Positions 19,303 through 29,215 are shown, numbered from the stretch's first letter. The stretch is DNA of 64,000 nt from Myxococcota bacterium (GCA_025057315.1 JANWXW010000142.1:27254-91253); one strand, 5' to 3'. Made by a program: numbers and translations. Notes: a model not told the origin generated them from the letters alone.

Positions 19303-19644
19303 ATGCGATCCCTGCTGCTCCGCTGGCTGATCCTCACGTTGGCCGTGGTTCTGGCCGCCCACCTCGTTCCTGGGGTTCACATCGAGTCGACTGGAACGGC
19401 CTTCCTGGTGGCGGTGGTGCTAAGCCTGCTGAACGCCGTGTTGCGTCCCGTGTTGATCCTGCTTACGCTCCCGCTGCACGTGCTGACGCTGGGGCTGTTC
19501 AGCCTGGTCATCAACGCGCTGCTCCTGGCGGCCACGGCCTGGCTGGTGGCCGGCTTCTCGCTGAGCGGTCCTGGGGCTGCCTTCCTTGGCGCGCTCGTCA
19601 TCTCGGCGGTGTCCGTGGTGGTCAACTGGATGGTGGGCCGGTAG
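19303..19644 (+). CDS. YvlD/PF04020-type small membrane protein (second copy)
   Basis: 113 residues, exactly the length of the paralogue at 2488-2829, with four hydrophobic segments and the patterns HLVPGVHIES, LILLTLPLHVLTLGLFSLVINALLL and a C-terminal VVVNWMVG. The ATG has a near-perfect ribosome site (AAAGGAGG, 4 nt before the ATG). Role unknown; family members are inner-membrane proteins. It sits 42 bp upstream of ruvB on the same strand and may lead that transcript. Confidence 0.82.
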   Translation: MRSLLLRWLILTLAVVLAAHLVPGVHIESTGTAFLVAVVLSLLNAVLRPVLILLTLPLHVLTLGLFSLVINALLLAATAWLVAGFSLSGPGAAFLGALVISAVSVVVNWMVGR

Positions 19645-19686
19645 AAAAAAGCTGCGCCTGTCAGGTCCCTTTGCCACACTCCAGCC

Positions 19687-20766
19687 ATGTCCCGAAAGCG
19701 ACATGTGGACGCCGCCCAGCCCAGCCGGCCCGATGCGCGGCGCAGCGAGGAGCTACGCCCTGGCCGGGCCCCGCACGAGGAGGCGCTGGATGCCGCCCTG
19801 CGTCCCCGCAGCTTCCAGGAGTATGTGGGCCAGCGTCAGGTGGTGGACAACCTCCAGGTCTTTGTAGAGGCGGCGCGGCGCCGCGGCGAAGCGCTGGACC
19901 ATGTGCTCTTCTGTGGCCCGCCCGGCTTGGGCAAAACCACGCTGGCTCACTTGGTCGCCAGCGCCCTGGGCGTGGGCCTGCGCATGGTGGGTGCGCCGGC
20001 CATCGACCACAAGGGCACGCTGGCCAGCTATCTGACCGGCCTGACCGAGCGGGACGTGTTCTTCATCGACGAGATCCACCGCCTGCCGCCGGTGGTAGAG
20101 GAATACCTCTACCCGGCGATGGAGGACTACCGCATCGAGGTTCCACTGGGCGATGGGCCCGCAGCACAGCTCATCCACATCAGCCTGCCTCGCTTCACCC
20201 TGGCCGGGGCCACCACGCGCACCGGCCTGCTGACCTCGCCACTGCGGGACCGCTTCGGGATCGTGCTGCGCCTTGAGTACTACAGCCCGGCCGAGCTGGC
20301 GGAGATCGTGCGCCGCTCGGCGCTGCGGCTGCAGATCCCGATTACAGAGGAGGCCTGCGAGGAGATCGGCCGGCGGGCCCGCGGCACGCCGCGCATCGCC
20401 AACCGGCTGTTGCGGCGTGTGCGCGACTTTGCCGAGGTGGAGGGAGATGGCCAGATAGGTGGCCGGCTGACGCAGGATGCGCTGGGGCGGCTGGGGGTGG
20501 ACCCGCTGGGGCTAGACCAGATGGACCGGGCGCTGCTCCGCGCGGTCATCGAGCGGTTCGATGGCGGGCCGGTGGGGCTCGAGGCGCTGGCCGCGGCCGT
20601 GGCCGAGGAGCCGGACACGTTGCAGGACGTCTACGAGCCCTATTTGATCCAAGAGGGCTTCCTCCTGCGCACCCCACGTGGGCGGATGGCCACCCGGCGC
20701 GCCCACGAGCATCTGGGCCTGCCCATGCGGCAGGCCCAGGACCCAGCGCAGCAAAAGCTATTTTGA
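19687..20766 (+). CDS. ruvB: Holliday junction branch-migration helicase RuvB
   Basis: 359 residues, normal for RuvB, the hexameric AAA+ motor that with RuvA drives branch migration. Walker A is GPPGLGKTT, Walker [10 protein letters not shown], with the family signatures [30 protein letters not shown] and a C-terminal winged helix ([22 protein letters not shown]). ruvA and ruvC are not in the window, unlike the common ruvCAB arrangement. A 30-residue N-terminal extension precedes the usual start of homology. Confidence 0.98.
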   Translation: MSRKRHVDAAQPSRPDARRSEELRPGRAPHEEALDAALRPRSFQEYVGQRQVVDNLQVFVEAARRRGEALDHVLFCGPPGLGKTTLAHLVASALGVGLRMVGAPAIDHKGTLASYLTGLTERDVFFIDEIHRLPPVVEEYLYPAMEDYRIEVPLGDGPAAQLIHISLPRFTLAGATTRTGLLTSPLRDRFGIVLRLEYYSPAELAEIVRRSALRLQIPITEEACEEIGRRARGTPRIANRLLRRVRDFAEVEGDGQIGGRLTQDALGRLGVDPLGLDQMDRALLRAVIERFDGGPVGLEALAAAVAEEPDTLQDVYEPYLIQEGFLLRTPRGRMATRRAHEHLGLPMRQAQDPAQQKLF

Positions 20767-20822
20767 CAAGTCCTGGCCGGAGGTCCTCTTGCAGGGGCTG
20801 GTATGGTGCCCAGGATTCGTCC

Positions 20823-21563
20823 ATGACACCCACCGTGCTTGTCCCCGTGCTGGTCTACGTGCTCCTGCCGTTGCTGGCCGGTGGCTGCGCCGTGGCCCTG
20901 CGGCGGGGTCTAATGGCGCTGCTGCACCGCTGGCGCCGCCGTGCTGAACCCCAAGAGCCGCTGCGCACGATGCTGGCGCAGGTGCTGCGAAGTACCCCCT
21001 CGCGCCCCCCGTTGCTGACCAAGGCGATGAGCCACCCGCTGTCGCTGCGCGTGGAGGCCCGTCTGCTGAGCGGCTTTCCGTCGCAGGCCTTGCAGGAAAC
21101 GGAGCAGGAGGTGCTGTTCTGCCCGGACGATGCGGGGGCCTTTGTCGCCCTGGCCAAGGCGCTGCTGTATGCTGGTCAAGAGGACGAGGCGCGTGCCGCC
21201 CTGCGCTGGGCGCGGCAGCTGGGCGCCGATGAGGCCGAGGTGGACTACCTGCAAGCGCGGCTGGTCGCTGGGGACCGGGAGGCCCTGCTGCTGTGCCTGC
21301 GTGCCCTCCGCCGCGAACCGGCCTATCCAGAGGCGCTCTACCTGTGCGCTCAGCTGGCGCGCCGGCTCGGTTTTGTCCGCGAGGGCAACGAGATCCTCCG
21401 CCGCATCGAGCCGCTCATGGCCCAGTCGGTGGAGCGTCAGGCCTACCTGCAGGACCTGCACGAGTTAAACCGGCGTCCGGCCCTGAAGCTGCTGCGGCGT
21501 CTGCGGCTGCGTCCCGCGCCCCCCCTGGTGGGGGCCCCGCAGCAGGGGAGGCCCATGCTATAA
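20823..21563 (+). CDS. Membrane-anchored TPR protein
   Basis: 246 residues: an N-terminal membrane helix (VLVPVLVYVLLPLLAGG) then Arg-rich stop-transfer, followed by about four TPR-like helical hairpins (FVALAKALLYAGQEDEARAALRWARQLG; YPEALYLCAQLARRLG). No enzyme motif. It is followed after 14 bp by the ABC ATPase gene, so it is probably a scaffold or accessory to that transporter. ATG 20823 is preferred over an in-frame extension from 20763 that overlaps ruvB. Confidence 0.75.
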   Translation: MTPTVLVPVLVYVLLPLLAGGCAVALRRGLMALLHRWRRRAEPQEPLRTMLAQVLRSTPSRPPLLTKAMSHPLSLRVEARLLSGFPSQALQETEQEVLFCPDDAGAFVALAKALLYAGQEDEARAALRWARQLGADEAEVDYLQARLVAGDREALLLCLRALRREPAYPEALYLCAQLARRLGFVREGNEILRRIEPLMAQSVERQAYLQDLHELNRRPALKLLRRLRLRPAPPLVGAPQQGRPML

Positions 21564-21577
21564 GCCCTACGGCCCTC

Positions 21578-22540
21578 ATGATCGAGGTTCAAGGGCTCTG
21601 TAAAGACTTTGCCGGTGGCGTGCGCGCCCTGCGCGAGGTGTCGTTTTCGGCAGCCCCGGGTGGGGTGCTCGGCTTCCTCGGGCCAAATGGTGCCGGCAAA
21701 ACCACCACGCTGCGCATTCTGGCCGGCTACCTGCGCCCGAGCGCCGGCTCGGCCCGCATTTGTGGCCATGACGTCGTCACCGACTCCCTGGCGGCGCGAC
21801 GCCTGCTGGGGTACTTGCCAGAGCAGGTGCCGCTGTACCGAGAGATGCGGGTTCAAGAGTATCTTACCTACCGCGCCGAGCTGCGCGGCTTGCGCCGGGC
21901 TGAGCGCCGTCGGGCAGTGGGCGAGGCATTGGAACGAGTGGGCCTTGCCGGCCAGGCAGAGCGCATCATCGGACAGCTGTCCAAGGGCTTCCGCCAGCGG
22001 GTCGGCCTGGCTGACGCCCTGCTGCACCAACCGCCGGCCCTGGTGTTGGACGAGCCCACCGACGGGCTGGACCCCAACCAGCGCCGCGAGGTGCTGGACC
22101 TCATCGCCCAGCTGGGCCAGGAGCGGGCCGTGGTGCTGTCCACGCACGTGCTGCCCGAAGTGGAGCGAATCTGCAAAGAAGTGGTCATTCTGGACCGGGG
22201 GCGGGTGGTGGCCTCGGGGCCCTTGGTGCAGATCGCGGAGCGCCTTGTGGATCACGAAATCGTCGAGATTCGCTGTCGCGGTCCGGCCGCGGCGCTGGCT
22301 GCGGCACTGCGCCAGGTCCCTGGCGTGATTGAGGTCATGGGTCTGGATGCGGAGGGGGAAGGCCCCCACGACGTGCGGGTCCGCCTGAGCGCAGAGCGGG
22401 TGCAACACGAGGCCGAGCGCAGCCGCGAGGAGCTGGCCCGGGCGGTCCTGTCGGTCGGCGCGCTGCAGGAGCTGCGCCCGGCGCGCTCCGGTCTGGAGGC
22501 CGTCTTCCGCTGGCTGACCGCGGCGGAGGCATCGCCATGA
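21578..22540 (+). CDS. ABC transporter ATP-binding protein, GldA-like
   Basis: 320 residues with a complete ABC ATPase: Walker A GPNGAGKTT, Q-loop region GYLPEQVPLY, signature LSKGFRQRVGLA, Walker B LVLDEPTDGLD and switch His (STHVL). The 80-residue C-terminal extension is typical of GldA/NatA-type exporters. Its TGA overlaps the ATG of the permease gene, so the pair is translationally coupled. In gliding Bacteroidetes GldA-GldF-GldG form one complex; in Myxococcota homologues the substrate is not established. Confidence 0.93.
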   Translation: MIEVQGLCKDFAGGVRALREVSFSAAPGGVLGFLGPNGAGKTTTLRILAGYLRPSAGSARICGHDVVTDSLAARRLLGYLPEQVPLYREMRVQEYLTYRAELRGLRRAERRRAVGEALERVGLAGQAERIIGQLSKGFRQRVGLADALLHQPPALVLDEPTDGLDPNQRREVLDLIAQLGQERAVVLSTHVLPEVERICKEVVILDRGRVVASGPLVQIAERLVDHEIVEIRCRGPAAALAAALRQVPGVIEVMGLDAEGEGPHDVRVRLSAERVQHEAERSREELARAVLSVGALQELRPARSGLEAVFRWLTAAEASP

Positions 22541-24780
22541 GGGCCGCCTGGGCGCTGGCCAAGCGGGAGCTGTTCAGCTACTTCCTGTCGCCCATCTCCT
22601 ACGTGGTGGCGGCGCTGTTTCTGGTGGTGCACGGCTACTCGTTCTTCCTGCTGTGCCAGATCCTGCAGGCCCGCGCGGCCTCGACCGGCGCCGTCATGCA
22701 GTACTTCTTCGGCGGCACCTTTCTATACTGGCTGTTTTTGATGTTTGTTGTATCCGTGCTGACCATGCGGCTCATCGCCGAGGAGCGGCAGCACGGTACG
22801 CTGGAGCCCCTGCTGTCTGCGCCTGTGCGCGAGGGCGCGGTCATTGTCGGCAAGTATCTGGGCGCGTTGGCCTTCTATCTTTTTCTCTGGGCCCCGACCC
22901 TGGCCTATGTGGCGCTGCTGCGTGCCCATGCGGGCGATGCCGCGGCCCTAGACCCCGGCCCCATTGCCGCTGGCTATCTGGGGACGCTACTTATCGGCGC
23001 CTCGTCCTTGGCTGTGGGGCTGCTAGCTTCGACGCTAACGCGGAGCCTGGTGCTGTCGGCGGTGCTGTCCTTCTGCCTGCTGTCTCTGCTGCTGCTGGTG
23101 GGCATGCTGGCGGACCTGTACGTCAAGCACGAGGTGCTCCGGCAGGTGCTGCTCTATGTGAATCTATTTTACCACATGGAGGAGCTGGGGCGCGGCATCG
23201 TCGACTCGCGGCGGGTTGTGCTCCACCTGTCCTTGGCCGCAGCCGTGCTGCTGGCTGCTGCGCGGGCGTTGCGGGTGCGCCCCGGGGACCGTATCGGTTC
23301 TGCCCGGGCCCTGGCGGAGGGCACGCTGGTGCTCGCCCTCCTGGTGGGCGTCAACGTGCTGTCGGCGCGCCACAGCCTGCGCAGCGACTGGACGCGCACA
23401 CGGCAATTCACGCTATCCGACCGCCTGCGGGCGCTGCTGGCTGAGCTCGGCGAGCGCCAGGTGGCAGCTTACGTCTTTATGTACGACGATGGTGCCGACC
23501 GCAATGATCTTTACGATGATGTCCACGAGCTGCTGCTGCGGGCCCAGCGCGCTGCACGGGGGCGCCTGCAGGTCGAGTTCATCGACGTGGACCGCGACCG
23601 CGAGCGGGCGCGGCTGCTGGCCGAGCGGTATCGCATCAGCCGGGACGACCTGCGGGAGGGCGTTATCGTCGTCGAGTCAGGCGGACGGCAGAAGTTCATT
23701 CGGCGCGCCGAGTTGGCCGAGTACGAGACCCGCCCCACTGAGGTAGGTCCGGCGCAGCAGTTGGTCGCCTTTCGGGGTGAGGAGGCGCTGGCCTCAGCGC
23801 TCCTCAGCGTGCTAGAGGAGCGTGCCGTGCGGGTCTGTTTCAGCCGCGGCCACGGCGAGCCCGAGCATGACAGCCTCACCGGCAGCGGCCTGTCTGACCT
23901 CAGCGAGGCGCTGCGCCGCGACAACTTCGAGGTCCGGGGGCTAGACCAGATGGACGTGTTGGCAACCCCCGATCGCGGGGGATGCGACGTGCTGGCCGTG
24001 GTCGGCCCAGAGCGGCCTTTTCTTCCCCGGGAAGTGCAAATCCTGGCCGGGTTCCTCGACGGTGGCGGGAGCCTGCTGCTGCTAAGCGGTCCGGTCCTGG
24101 ACCGGGGCCTGGGCCGGTTTGTCGAGCTGGGCATCGAGCCGCTGCTGGCCGCCCGTGGGATCCGTCTTGGGCAGGCGGTGGTGCTGGACCCCGACCGCCG
24201 GCTGGGGGACAGTCTGGCCTGGCTCGTCGAGGATGGCTATGCGGACCACCCGGTGAGCGCGCCGCTTATGCACCGACGCACGCTCTGGTCACTGGTTCGG
24301 CCTGTGCGTCCTGTGCCCACCGTGCCGTTGCCGTCTGGGTCGCTGTGGTCGGCGGAGGCGCTGGTCACCACCGGTGAGCACGGCTTTGCCGAAACCGACC
24401 TGGAGGCGCTCGCTGCGGGAACCGCCAGCTACACCCAGGGGCGAGACGAACAGGGTGCCCTGCCGGTGATGGCCGCTGCGGTCGAAAAAGAGCGCGCTGG
24501 CCGCCCGCCAGAGCGACCCGGGCGCATCGTGGTCCTGGGCAGCAGCCAGTTTGGCAGCAACGACACCATGGCGCTGTACAACCGCGACCTGCTGCTGTCG
24601 GCGGTCGCCTACCTGGCCGATGTGCATCGCCGCGTGCTCATCGCGCCCAAGCGTCCAGAGGCCCTGCGCCTGGCGCTCACCGAGGATCAGCAGCGCCGGC
24701 TGCTGCTGGTGACCCTGGTGGGTATGCCGCTGATGGCCCTGTTGTTGGGAGCCGGCATGTTCTGGATTCGGCGGGCGTAG
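22537..24780 (+). CDS. Fused ABC-2 permease and GldG-like periplasmic protein
   Basis: 747 residues. The first roughly 240 residues are a six-helix ABC-2 permease (GldF-like; LFSYFLSPISYVVAALFLVVHGYSF near the start). Residues from about 265 form the GldG-type domain (ABC-type uncharacterised transport system), with DWTRTRQFTLSDR, the region VRVCFSRGHGEPE and VLGSSQFGSNDTM, ending in one more membrane helix (LLLVTLVGMPLMALLLGAGMFW). In Bacteroidetes these are two proteins; here they are one chain. It overlaps the ATPase gene by 4 bp and is followed 1 bp later by the DUF4340 gene. Confidence 0.9.
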   Translation: MRAAWALAKRELFSYFLSPISYVVAALFLVVHGYSFFLLCQILQARAASTGAVMQYFFGGTFLYWLFLMFVVSVLTMRLIAEERQHGTLEPLLSAPVREGAVIVGKYLGALAFYLFLWAPTLAYVALLRAHAGDAAALDPGPIAAGYLGTLLIGASSLAVGLLASTLTRSLVLSAVLSFCLLSLLLLVGMLADLYVKHEVLRQVLLYVNLFYHMEELGRGIVDSRRVVLHLSLAAAVLLAAARALRVRPGDRIGSARALAEGTLVLALLVGVNVLSARHSLRSDWTRTRQFTLSDRLRALLAELGERQVAAYVFMYDDGADRNDLYDDVHELLLRAQRAARGRLQVEFIDVDRDRERARLLAERYRISRDDLREGVIVVESGGRQKFIRRAELAEYETRPTEVGPAQQLVAFRGEEALASALLSVLEERAVRVCFSRGHGEPEHDSLTGSGLSDLSEALRRDNFEVRGLDQMDVLATPDRGGCDVLAVVGPERPFLPREVQILAGFLDGGGSLLLLSGPVLDRGLGRFVELGIEPLLAARGIRLGQAVVLDPDRRLGDSLAWLVEDGYADHPVSAPLMHRRTLWSLVRPVRPVPTVPLPSGSLWSAEALVTTGEHGFAETDLEALAAGTASYTQGRDEQGALPVMAAAVEKERAGRPPERPGRIVVLGSSQFGSNDTMALYNRDLLLSAVAYLADVHRRVLIAPKRPEALRLALTEDQQRRLLLVTLVGMPLMALLLGAGMFWIRRA

Positions 24781-24781
24781 C

Positions 24782-26881
24782 ATGGGTCTGCTCCGACGCA
24801 ACGCGGTCCTGATAGGCCTTCTATGTTGTACCCTGGCGGTGGGGGGGTATATCTTGCTTACATCCACCCCGGAGCCCCCGTTGCAGGAGCAGCTCCTTCC
24901 GCCGGGGGCGCTCGATCCGCGAGCTCCGGATGGAGGCTCTGGCTCGTCGCTGCAGCTGGGGCTGGTCTGGCGTCCCTCGCCAGGCGGGGTGACGCTGTCC
25001 GTGTCGCTGCGCCGTCACCCGGACGGGCGCTTCTGGCTAGAGGGCGAGGGGCTGCGCGAGCGTGCCGACGACGCGACTGCCGAGGAGATCGTGACGCTGC
25101 TGCGCGAGGGACGGGTGCGGCGGCGCTTGACCGGGGTGGTGCTGGGGCACTATGGCCTCGACGAGACGGGGTGGCGGGCGCGGCTGCTCTTGCCAAATGG
25201 CCGCACCCTTCGCGTGGGCGACGAGGCCCCAGGAGAGCTGGCCTACGCGACTTGGGAGGGGACAGCCGAGGTGCTCCTCCTCGATGGCCGCCTGCGAGCC
25301 ATCTTCGCGGGCGGGCTGGACTGGCTGCGCCGCGCCTCGCTCCTTCTGGACGATCTGCAGGAGCCCCCCGCGGAGGTGCAGCTGGGCAGCGTGGCCCTGG
25401 TGCGACGGCCCTCTTCCTGGCTCGTGCGGGACGGAGGGCGCCAGGCACGGGCCCGGGCCGAAGAGGTCCGGAGCCTGCTGGATGCCCTACAAAGAGCCCG
25501 CCCAAGCCGCATGCTGCCCGGTCGAGGCCTGCCATTTCCTCAGGATTTTCCAGATCTTGTCCATCCCATCGTGGTCCGTGCTGGCGAGGTGGTCGCAGCC
25601 CCCATGGTGCTGCGGATGAACGGCATCGATCAGCTCTTTTTTGGCCCAGGGCTGCGCTGCCCTGAGGCGGAGGCAGAGGTTTATGCCGTGCGTGCCGACG
25701 GTGCGCGTCTGTGTCTGTCGGCTGCCGATGCGGCCCGTCTGCAACCCCGCTTCGAGGCCCTGCGCGAGCTGCGGCTGGTGCCCTTTGCGCCTGGCCAGAT
25801 CTCCCGCCTGCGGCTGGGCAGCGCCTTGCTGGAGCGACGCGACAACAGCTGGTTCCTCGACGGGGCACTGACTGAGCCGGGGGAGGTATCGCGCTACCTG
25901 GAGGAGCTGTCCGCGCTGGCCGGGACGCCCCTGCGGGGCCCGCTGGTCGGCTCGGCAGCGGTGCGACTGGAAACAGAGGCTGGCGATGACCTGGTGCTGC
26001 GCGCCGGCCAATGCCCGGGACCCTGCATCCAGCGCGACGGCGAGGATCCGGTCGGCGCAACCCCCGAGGCGCTGGCGCTGCTGGCCGCCAGCCCGTTGCG
26101 TTTCCGCTCCCGGCTGCTGCTTGCTTTCCCCCCGACCGAGGTTCGATCCGTGACGTTGGTGCGCCGCGGTGGGCCAGCCGAGCAGGCACAGCGCACAGAT
26201 GGCACCTGGGCGCTGGTGCAGCCGGTGCCGGCGCCTGCCGATGCGGTGCACCTGGGTCATCTGCTGGCACTGTGCACGGAGCTACGCGTGGTGCGCTGGG
26301 TCGCCGCAGAGCCACGGTCGGAGCATGGTCTGGGCGTCCTCCAGGTGGTGCTGGCCGGCAAGGCCCAACGGGAGTCGCTGCTGCTAGGGGCGTCGCTGCC
26401 CGACGGCTGCTACGTGCAGCGGGAGGCGGGGGGACCGGTGGGCATCCTCAGCGTAGAGGCCTGCACCCGGCTGGCCAGTCCGCTGGTCAGCCGCGACCTG
26501 CTGGCTCTGGATGAGGCCCGCTTGCGCGAGGTGATCGTGTCCGTGCCCCCTGGCGGGCCGCGTACGGTGCTGTCCTGCCAGGGCGGGCGGTGTACGGTCC
26601 CCGGCGGAAGGGAGGCCGATCCTGCGGCTGTCCTGGGGGCGCTGCGGGCGCTTGGCCGAGGCGAACCGGCCGGCTATGGCCCACCGGGGACGGCCCAGCC
26701 GCTCGTGCGCATCGAGGTGATCCATGAGGCGCTTCCGCTGCCCGCCACGGCAGAAAGCACGGTGGCGCCGGAACGGCAGGCGCTGACGGTGTATGGGGGG
26801 CGAGGCGCCTTGGCGGCGCGCCTGGCGGGTCGGGACGTGAACTATCGGGTGGGGGGGGAACTGAAGGCGCTGTTGCCGTAG
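24782..26881 (+). CDS. DUF4340 domain protein
   Basis: 699 residues with an N-terminal membrane helix (AVLIGLLCCTLAVGGYILL) and a long periplasmic part rich in beta strands, with repeated segments of the pattern 'LxRxxxxWxLxxP' (RRPSSWLVRDGG; ERRDNSWFLDGAL; QRTDGTWALVQPV). That pattern is typical of DUF4340, which regularly follows GldG-type genes. It starts 1 bp after the permease stop. It is probably an extracytoplasmic partner of the transporter; biochemical role unknown. Confidence 0.85.
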   Translation: MGLLRRNAVLIGLLCCTLAVGGYILLTSTPEPPLQEQLLPPGALDPRAPDGGSGSSLQLGLVWRPSPGGVTLSVSLRRHPDGRFWLEGEGLRERADDATAEEIVTLLREGRVRRRLTGVVLGHYGLDETGWRARLLLPNGRTLRVGDEAPGELAYATWEGTAEVLLLDGRLRAIFAGGLDWLRRASLLLDDLQEPPAEVQLGSVALVRRPSSWLVRDGGRQARARAEEVRSLLDALQRARPSRMLPGRGLPFPQDFPDLVHPIVVRAGEVVAAPMVLRMNGIDQLFFGPGLRCPEAEAEVYAVRADGARLCLSAADAARLQPRFEALRELRLVPFAPGQISRLRLGSALLERRDNSWFLDGALTEPGEVSRYLEELSALAGTPLRGPLVGSAAVRLETEAGDDLVLRAGQCPGPCIQRDGEDPVGATPEALALLAASPLRFRSRLLLAFPPTEVRSVTLVRRGGPAEQAQRTDGTWALVQPVPAPADAVHLGHLLALCTELRVVRWVAAEPRSEHGLGVLQVVLAGKAQRESLLLGASLPDGCYVQREAGGPVGILSVEACTRLASPLVSRDLLALDEARLREVIVSVPPGGPRTVLSCQGGRCTVPGGREADPAAVLGALRALGRGEPAGYGPPGTAQPLVRIEVIHEALPLPATAESTVAPERQALTVYGGRGALAARLAGRDVNYRVGGELKALLP

Positions 26882-26885
26882 CTCG

Positions 26886-28319
26886 TTACCGCGTGACGTG
26901 GACCACGACCGGCGCAGCGGTGGCTCGGCCCCCGTCCACGTCCTGAGCAAAGACGGTGATCTGCCGCGGTCCGGCCGGCGCGTTGGGCGAAACGTGGATG
27001 GTCCGGCCCCAGCGCGTGCCACCCTCGGGGACCAAGGAATCCGTCACCGAGCCCCACGCCCCGCTCCAGGTCATGCCCACCTGGGCGATGGGCCGGCTAC
27101 CGGTCACCTCCGCTGTCACCTTCACCATGCTCCCGGCCCTGATCTGCTGGCCCTGCATCGGCTCCAGCACCCGGATGGAGATGACGTCCCCCGGGTTCTT
27201 GTCCTGGAGGTAAATCACGCGCTCGGGGGTGGTAGCCACAAGGCCCGTGCGGTCCGTTGCGCGCACCTGGAAGCGCCGCTCGCCCGACCCGACATAGAGG
27301 GAATAGGTGTAGGTAGACCCCGACTGGGTGCAGTAGGTGCCCGGGCACGGGAAGACGGCGCCGTTGTACTTCCACAGCAGTTCCACCTTGCTCACGCCGT
27401 CGTTGTCGGTGGCCTCGACGACGATCTGGATGGTCGAGAAAGCTGGCAGCACGGCGCCATCGGCCGGGCTCTTGATGCTGACCGTGGGCTCAGAGCCCGG
27501 CGGGGGCGGCGGGGGCGGCTCACCCATGCGCCAGCCCACCTTGGATGCGAGCACCTTGACGGTATTCTGGCTGGGCCGGCGGCACACGCAGGCCCGTGCC
27601 GAGTACTCACCGCAGCGGGCATCCTGGTCCTGGAAGGTCTGCAGCCCATTATAGGCTAGATAGGTCATGGGGTCGGGAGGCAGCAGCTCATGGTCCAACG
27701 AGAGGGCGTGCCCCACCTCATGCGCGCCGACCTCGCAGTTCAGCTCCCAGTCGTTGATGCCGAGGTTGTCGGAGAAGATGTAGACCACCGCACCCTCGAT
27801 GACGGTGCAGTCATTCGGGTCGATGGGCGCCACACCACCGATGCCCCGCCCGTAGCCCAACTCCGATCCGTTGCCACCAAACATCGCCATCACATAGGGA
27901 CCAGAGGCTGGCCGTTGGTCGGTGACGGTGACGTTGAAGCGGGCGAACTCATCCCGCACGCAGTCGCGAATCTTGTTCCAGGTGGCGTCCGTGCCACGGA
28001 AGCGCGGGATGGTTGCGCGGCCATTAACGATCGAAGAGCGGTTCTGGCTGGAGTCGTCAGAGCCGCCGGTCAGGGTCGCTCCCTCGCGGTTGAGGTAGAC
28101 CCGCAGCGGGGGCCCACCCGGCGCAAAGGCGCCCGCGGCTGCCACCTCTAGGCCCGAGGCCCGTCCCTGCCGCTGGATGGGCACGACGACGTCTCGTCGA
28201 GCGTCTGGCTCCCCGCCCTCCACCTCCACCGTGGGAACATCCAGGTCGTTGGGGCCGCACCCTCCGCCTACAACTGCCGCGAACAACGCCCATGGCAGGA
28301 GCTGTATCTGGTGTCGCAT
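26886..28319 (-). CDS. Secreted zincin-like metalloprotease lipoprotein with Ig-like C-terminal domains
   Basis: 477 residues. Lipoprotein signal with Cys near 21 (VVGGGCG). The catalytic region holds HEVGHALSLDHE, a HExxH zinc motif with downstream Asp-His as in metzincin-like families, and DPMTYLAY which could serve as the Met-turn. After a Pro-run linker (PPPPPPP) come two beta-sandwich domains (VSIKSPADGAVLPAFSTI; IRVLEPMQGQQIRAGS) of the Ig-like 'bacterial surface' type. It is exported and probably surface attached. It converges, 4 bp apart, with the DUF4340 gene and is divergent from tetR. Confidence 0.82.
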   Translation of the reverse strand: MRHQIQLLPWALFAAVVGGGCGPNDLDVPTVEVEGGEPDARRDVVVPIQRQGRASGLEVAAAGAFAPGGPPLRVYLNREGATLTGGSDDSSQNRSSIVNGRATIPRFRGTDATWNKIRDCVRDEFARFNVTVTDQRPASGPYVMAMFGGNGSELGYGRGIGGVAPIDPNDCTVIEGAVVYIFSDNLGINDWELNCEVGAHEVGHALSLDHELLPPDPMTYLAYNGLQTFQDQDARCGEYSARACVCRRPSQNTVKVLASKVGWRMGEPPPPPPPGSEPTVSIKSPADGAVLPAFSTIQIVVEATDNDGVSKVELLWKYNGAVFPCPGTYCTQSGSTYTYSLYVGSGERRFQVRATDRTGLVATTPERVIYLQDKNPGDVISIRVLEPMQGQQIRAGSMVKVTAEVTGSRPIAQVGMTWSGAWGSVTDSLVPEGGTRWGRTIHVSPNAPAGPRQITVFAQDVDGGRATAAPVVVHVTR

Positions 28320-28400
28320 AGGAGCCCTCCTCTGACATGTGTGCTGTGCTGCCCATTAGGCGCCTGCAACAGAGGTGCCGCCCAGCCGACATTGCAAAAA

Positions 28401-28459
28401 CAGTCAGATCAGATTGTTTTTCCCTCGTTGACACGACATCTGGCAGTCAGGTCAGACTG
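28401..28459 (+). promoter_or_regulatory. Candidate promoter with two near-identical operator repeats
   Basis: Two 16-bp elements, CAGTCAGATCAGATTG at 28401-28416 and CAGTCAGGTCAGACTG at 28444-28459, match at 14 of 16 positions and start 43 bp apart, about four helical turns. The second has symmetric arms CAGTC/GACTG. A consensus-like -35 TTGACA lies between them at 28428-28433, and the second element falls where the -10 would be. Placement 76 bp upstream of the TetR start suggests autorepression; the divergent protease gene could be a second target. Confidence 0.55.
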
Positions 28460-28534
28460 CAACGAAACCGCGGCCCGGGTGGGGGAGGACCCCCCATCTG
28501 GGGTTGGCACCCCCAGCTGCCGGGAGCAAGGCAC

Positions 28535-29179
28535 ATGGCACGCAGAGACGCAAGGGTTCGCAGAACGCAGCAAGAGCGCAGCGCGGCCACCCGAGAGCGG
28601 CTCCTGGAGGCTGCCTTTCGCTGCCTGGTGGACAAGGGGTTCACCGGCACGAGCACGGCCCTGGTGTGCCGCAAGGCGAGGCTGTCGCGGGGAGCACTGC
28701 TCCACCACTTTCCGAACAAGCAGCAGCTACTGACCGCCGCCGCCGACTATGTCTTCTCGCGGCGGCTGGCCGAGTTCCGCGCTGCCTACTGCGGCGTTCC
28801 GCCGCAGGAGCGGGGGCCAGAGGCGGCCATCGATCTGCTCTGGGGCATGATCTCCGGGCCGACCTACTACGCCTGGCTGGAACTGGTGGTGGCCTCGCGG
28901 ACCGATCCGGCGCTGCGGCTGCAGCTGCGCGGCGTGATGGAGCGCTTTGCCGCCGAGGTGCAGCAGGTCTACGAGGAGTTCTTCCCCCCACCCCATGGGC
29001 CCGGCGGCACCTGGCGCACGGCGCCCCAGTTTGCCTTCGCCGTGCTCAAGGGTCTGGCCATTGACCGCATCATCTCCGATGACTCGGAGCACACCGGCCG
29101 GGTGCTGCGCCTGCTCAAGCGCCTGGCCGCCCCGCTGGGGGCCCTGGGTCCTGCCCCTGGCTCGGAGGGACCGGGCTAG
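28535..29179 (+). CDS. TetR-family transcriptional regulator
   Basis: 214 residues. The N-terminal HTH is clear: TRERLLEAAFRCLVDKGFTGTSTALVCRKARLSRGALLHHFPNK split over about 19-65, with the usual 'xxLYHHFxxK' end as LLHHFPNK. The C-terminal ligand-binding part is helical, with an aromatic-rich stretch (GPTYYAWLELVV). ATG 28535 starts the homologous region; the in-frame extension upstream covers the operator DNA and is rejected. The gene 36 bp downstream on the same strand may be co-transcribed. Confidence 0.92.
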   Translation: MARRDARVRRTQQERSAATRERLLEAAFRCLVDKGFTGTSTALVCRKARLSRGALLHHFPNKQQLLTAAADYVFSRRLAEFRAAYCGVPPQERGPEAAIDLLWGMISGPTYYAWLELVVASRTDPALRLQLRGVMERFAAEVQQVYEEFFPPPHGPGGTWRTAPQFAFAVLKGLAIDRIISDDSEHTGRVLRLLKRLAAPLGALGPAPGSEGPG

Positions 29180-29215
29180 CTGTGGCCCTCCATCCGTGCT
29201 ACACGAGCGAGCCGC

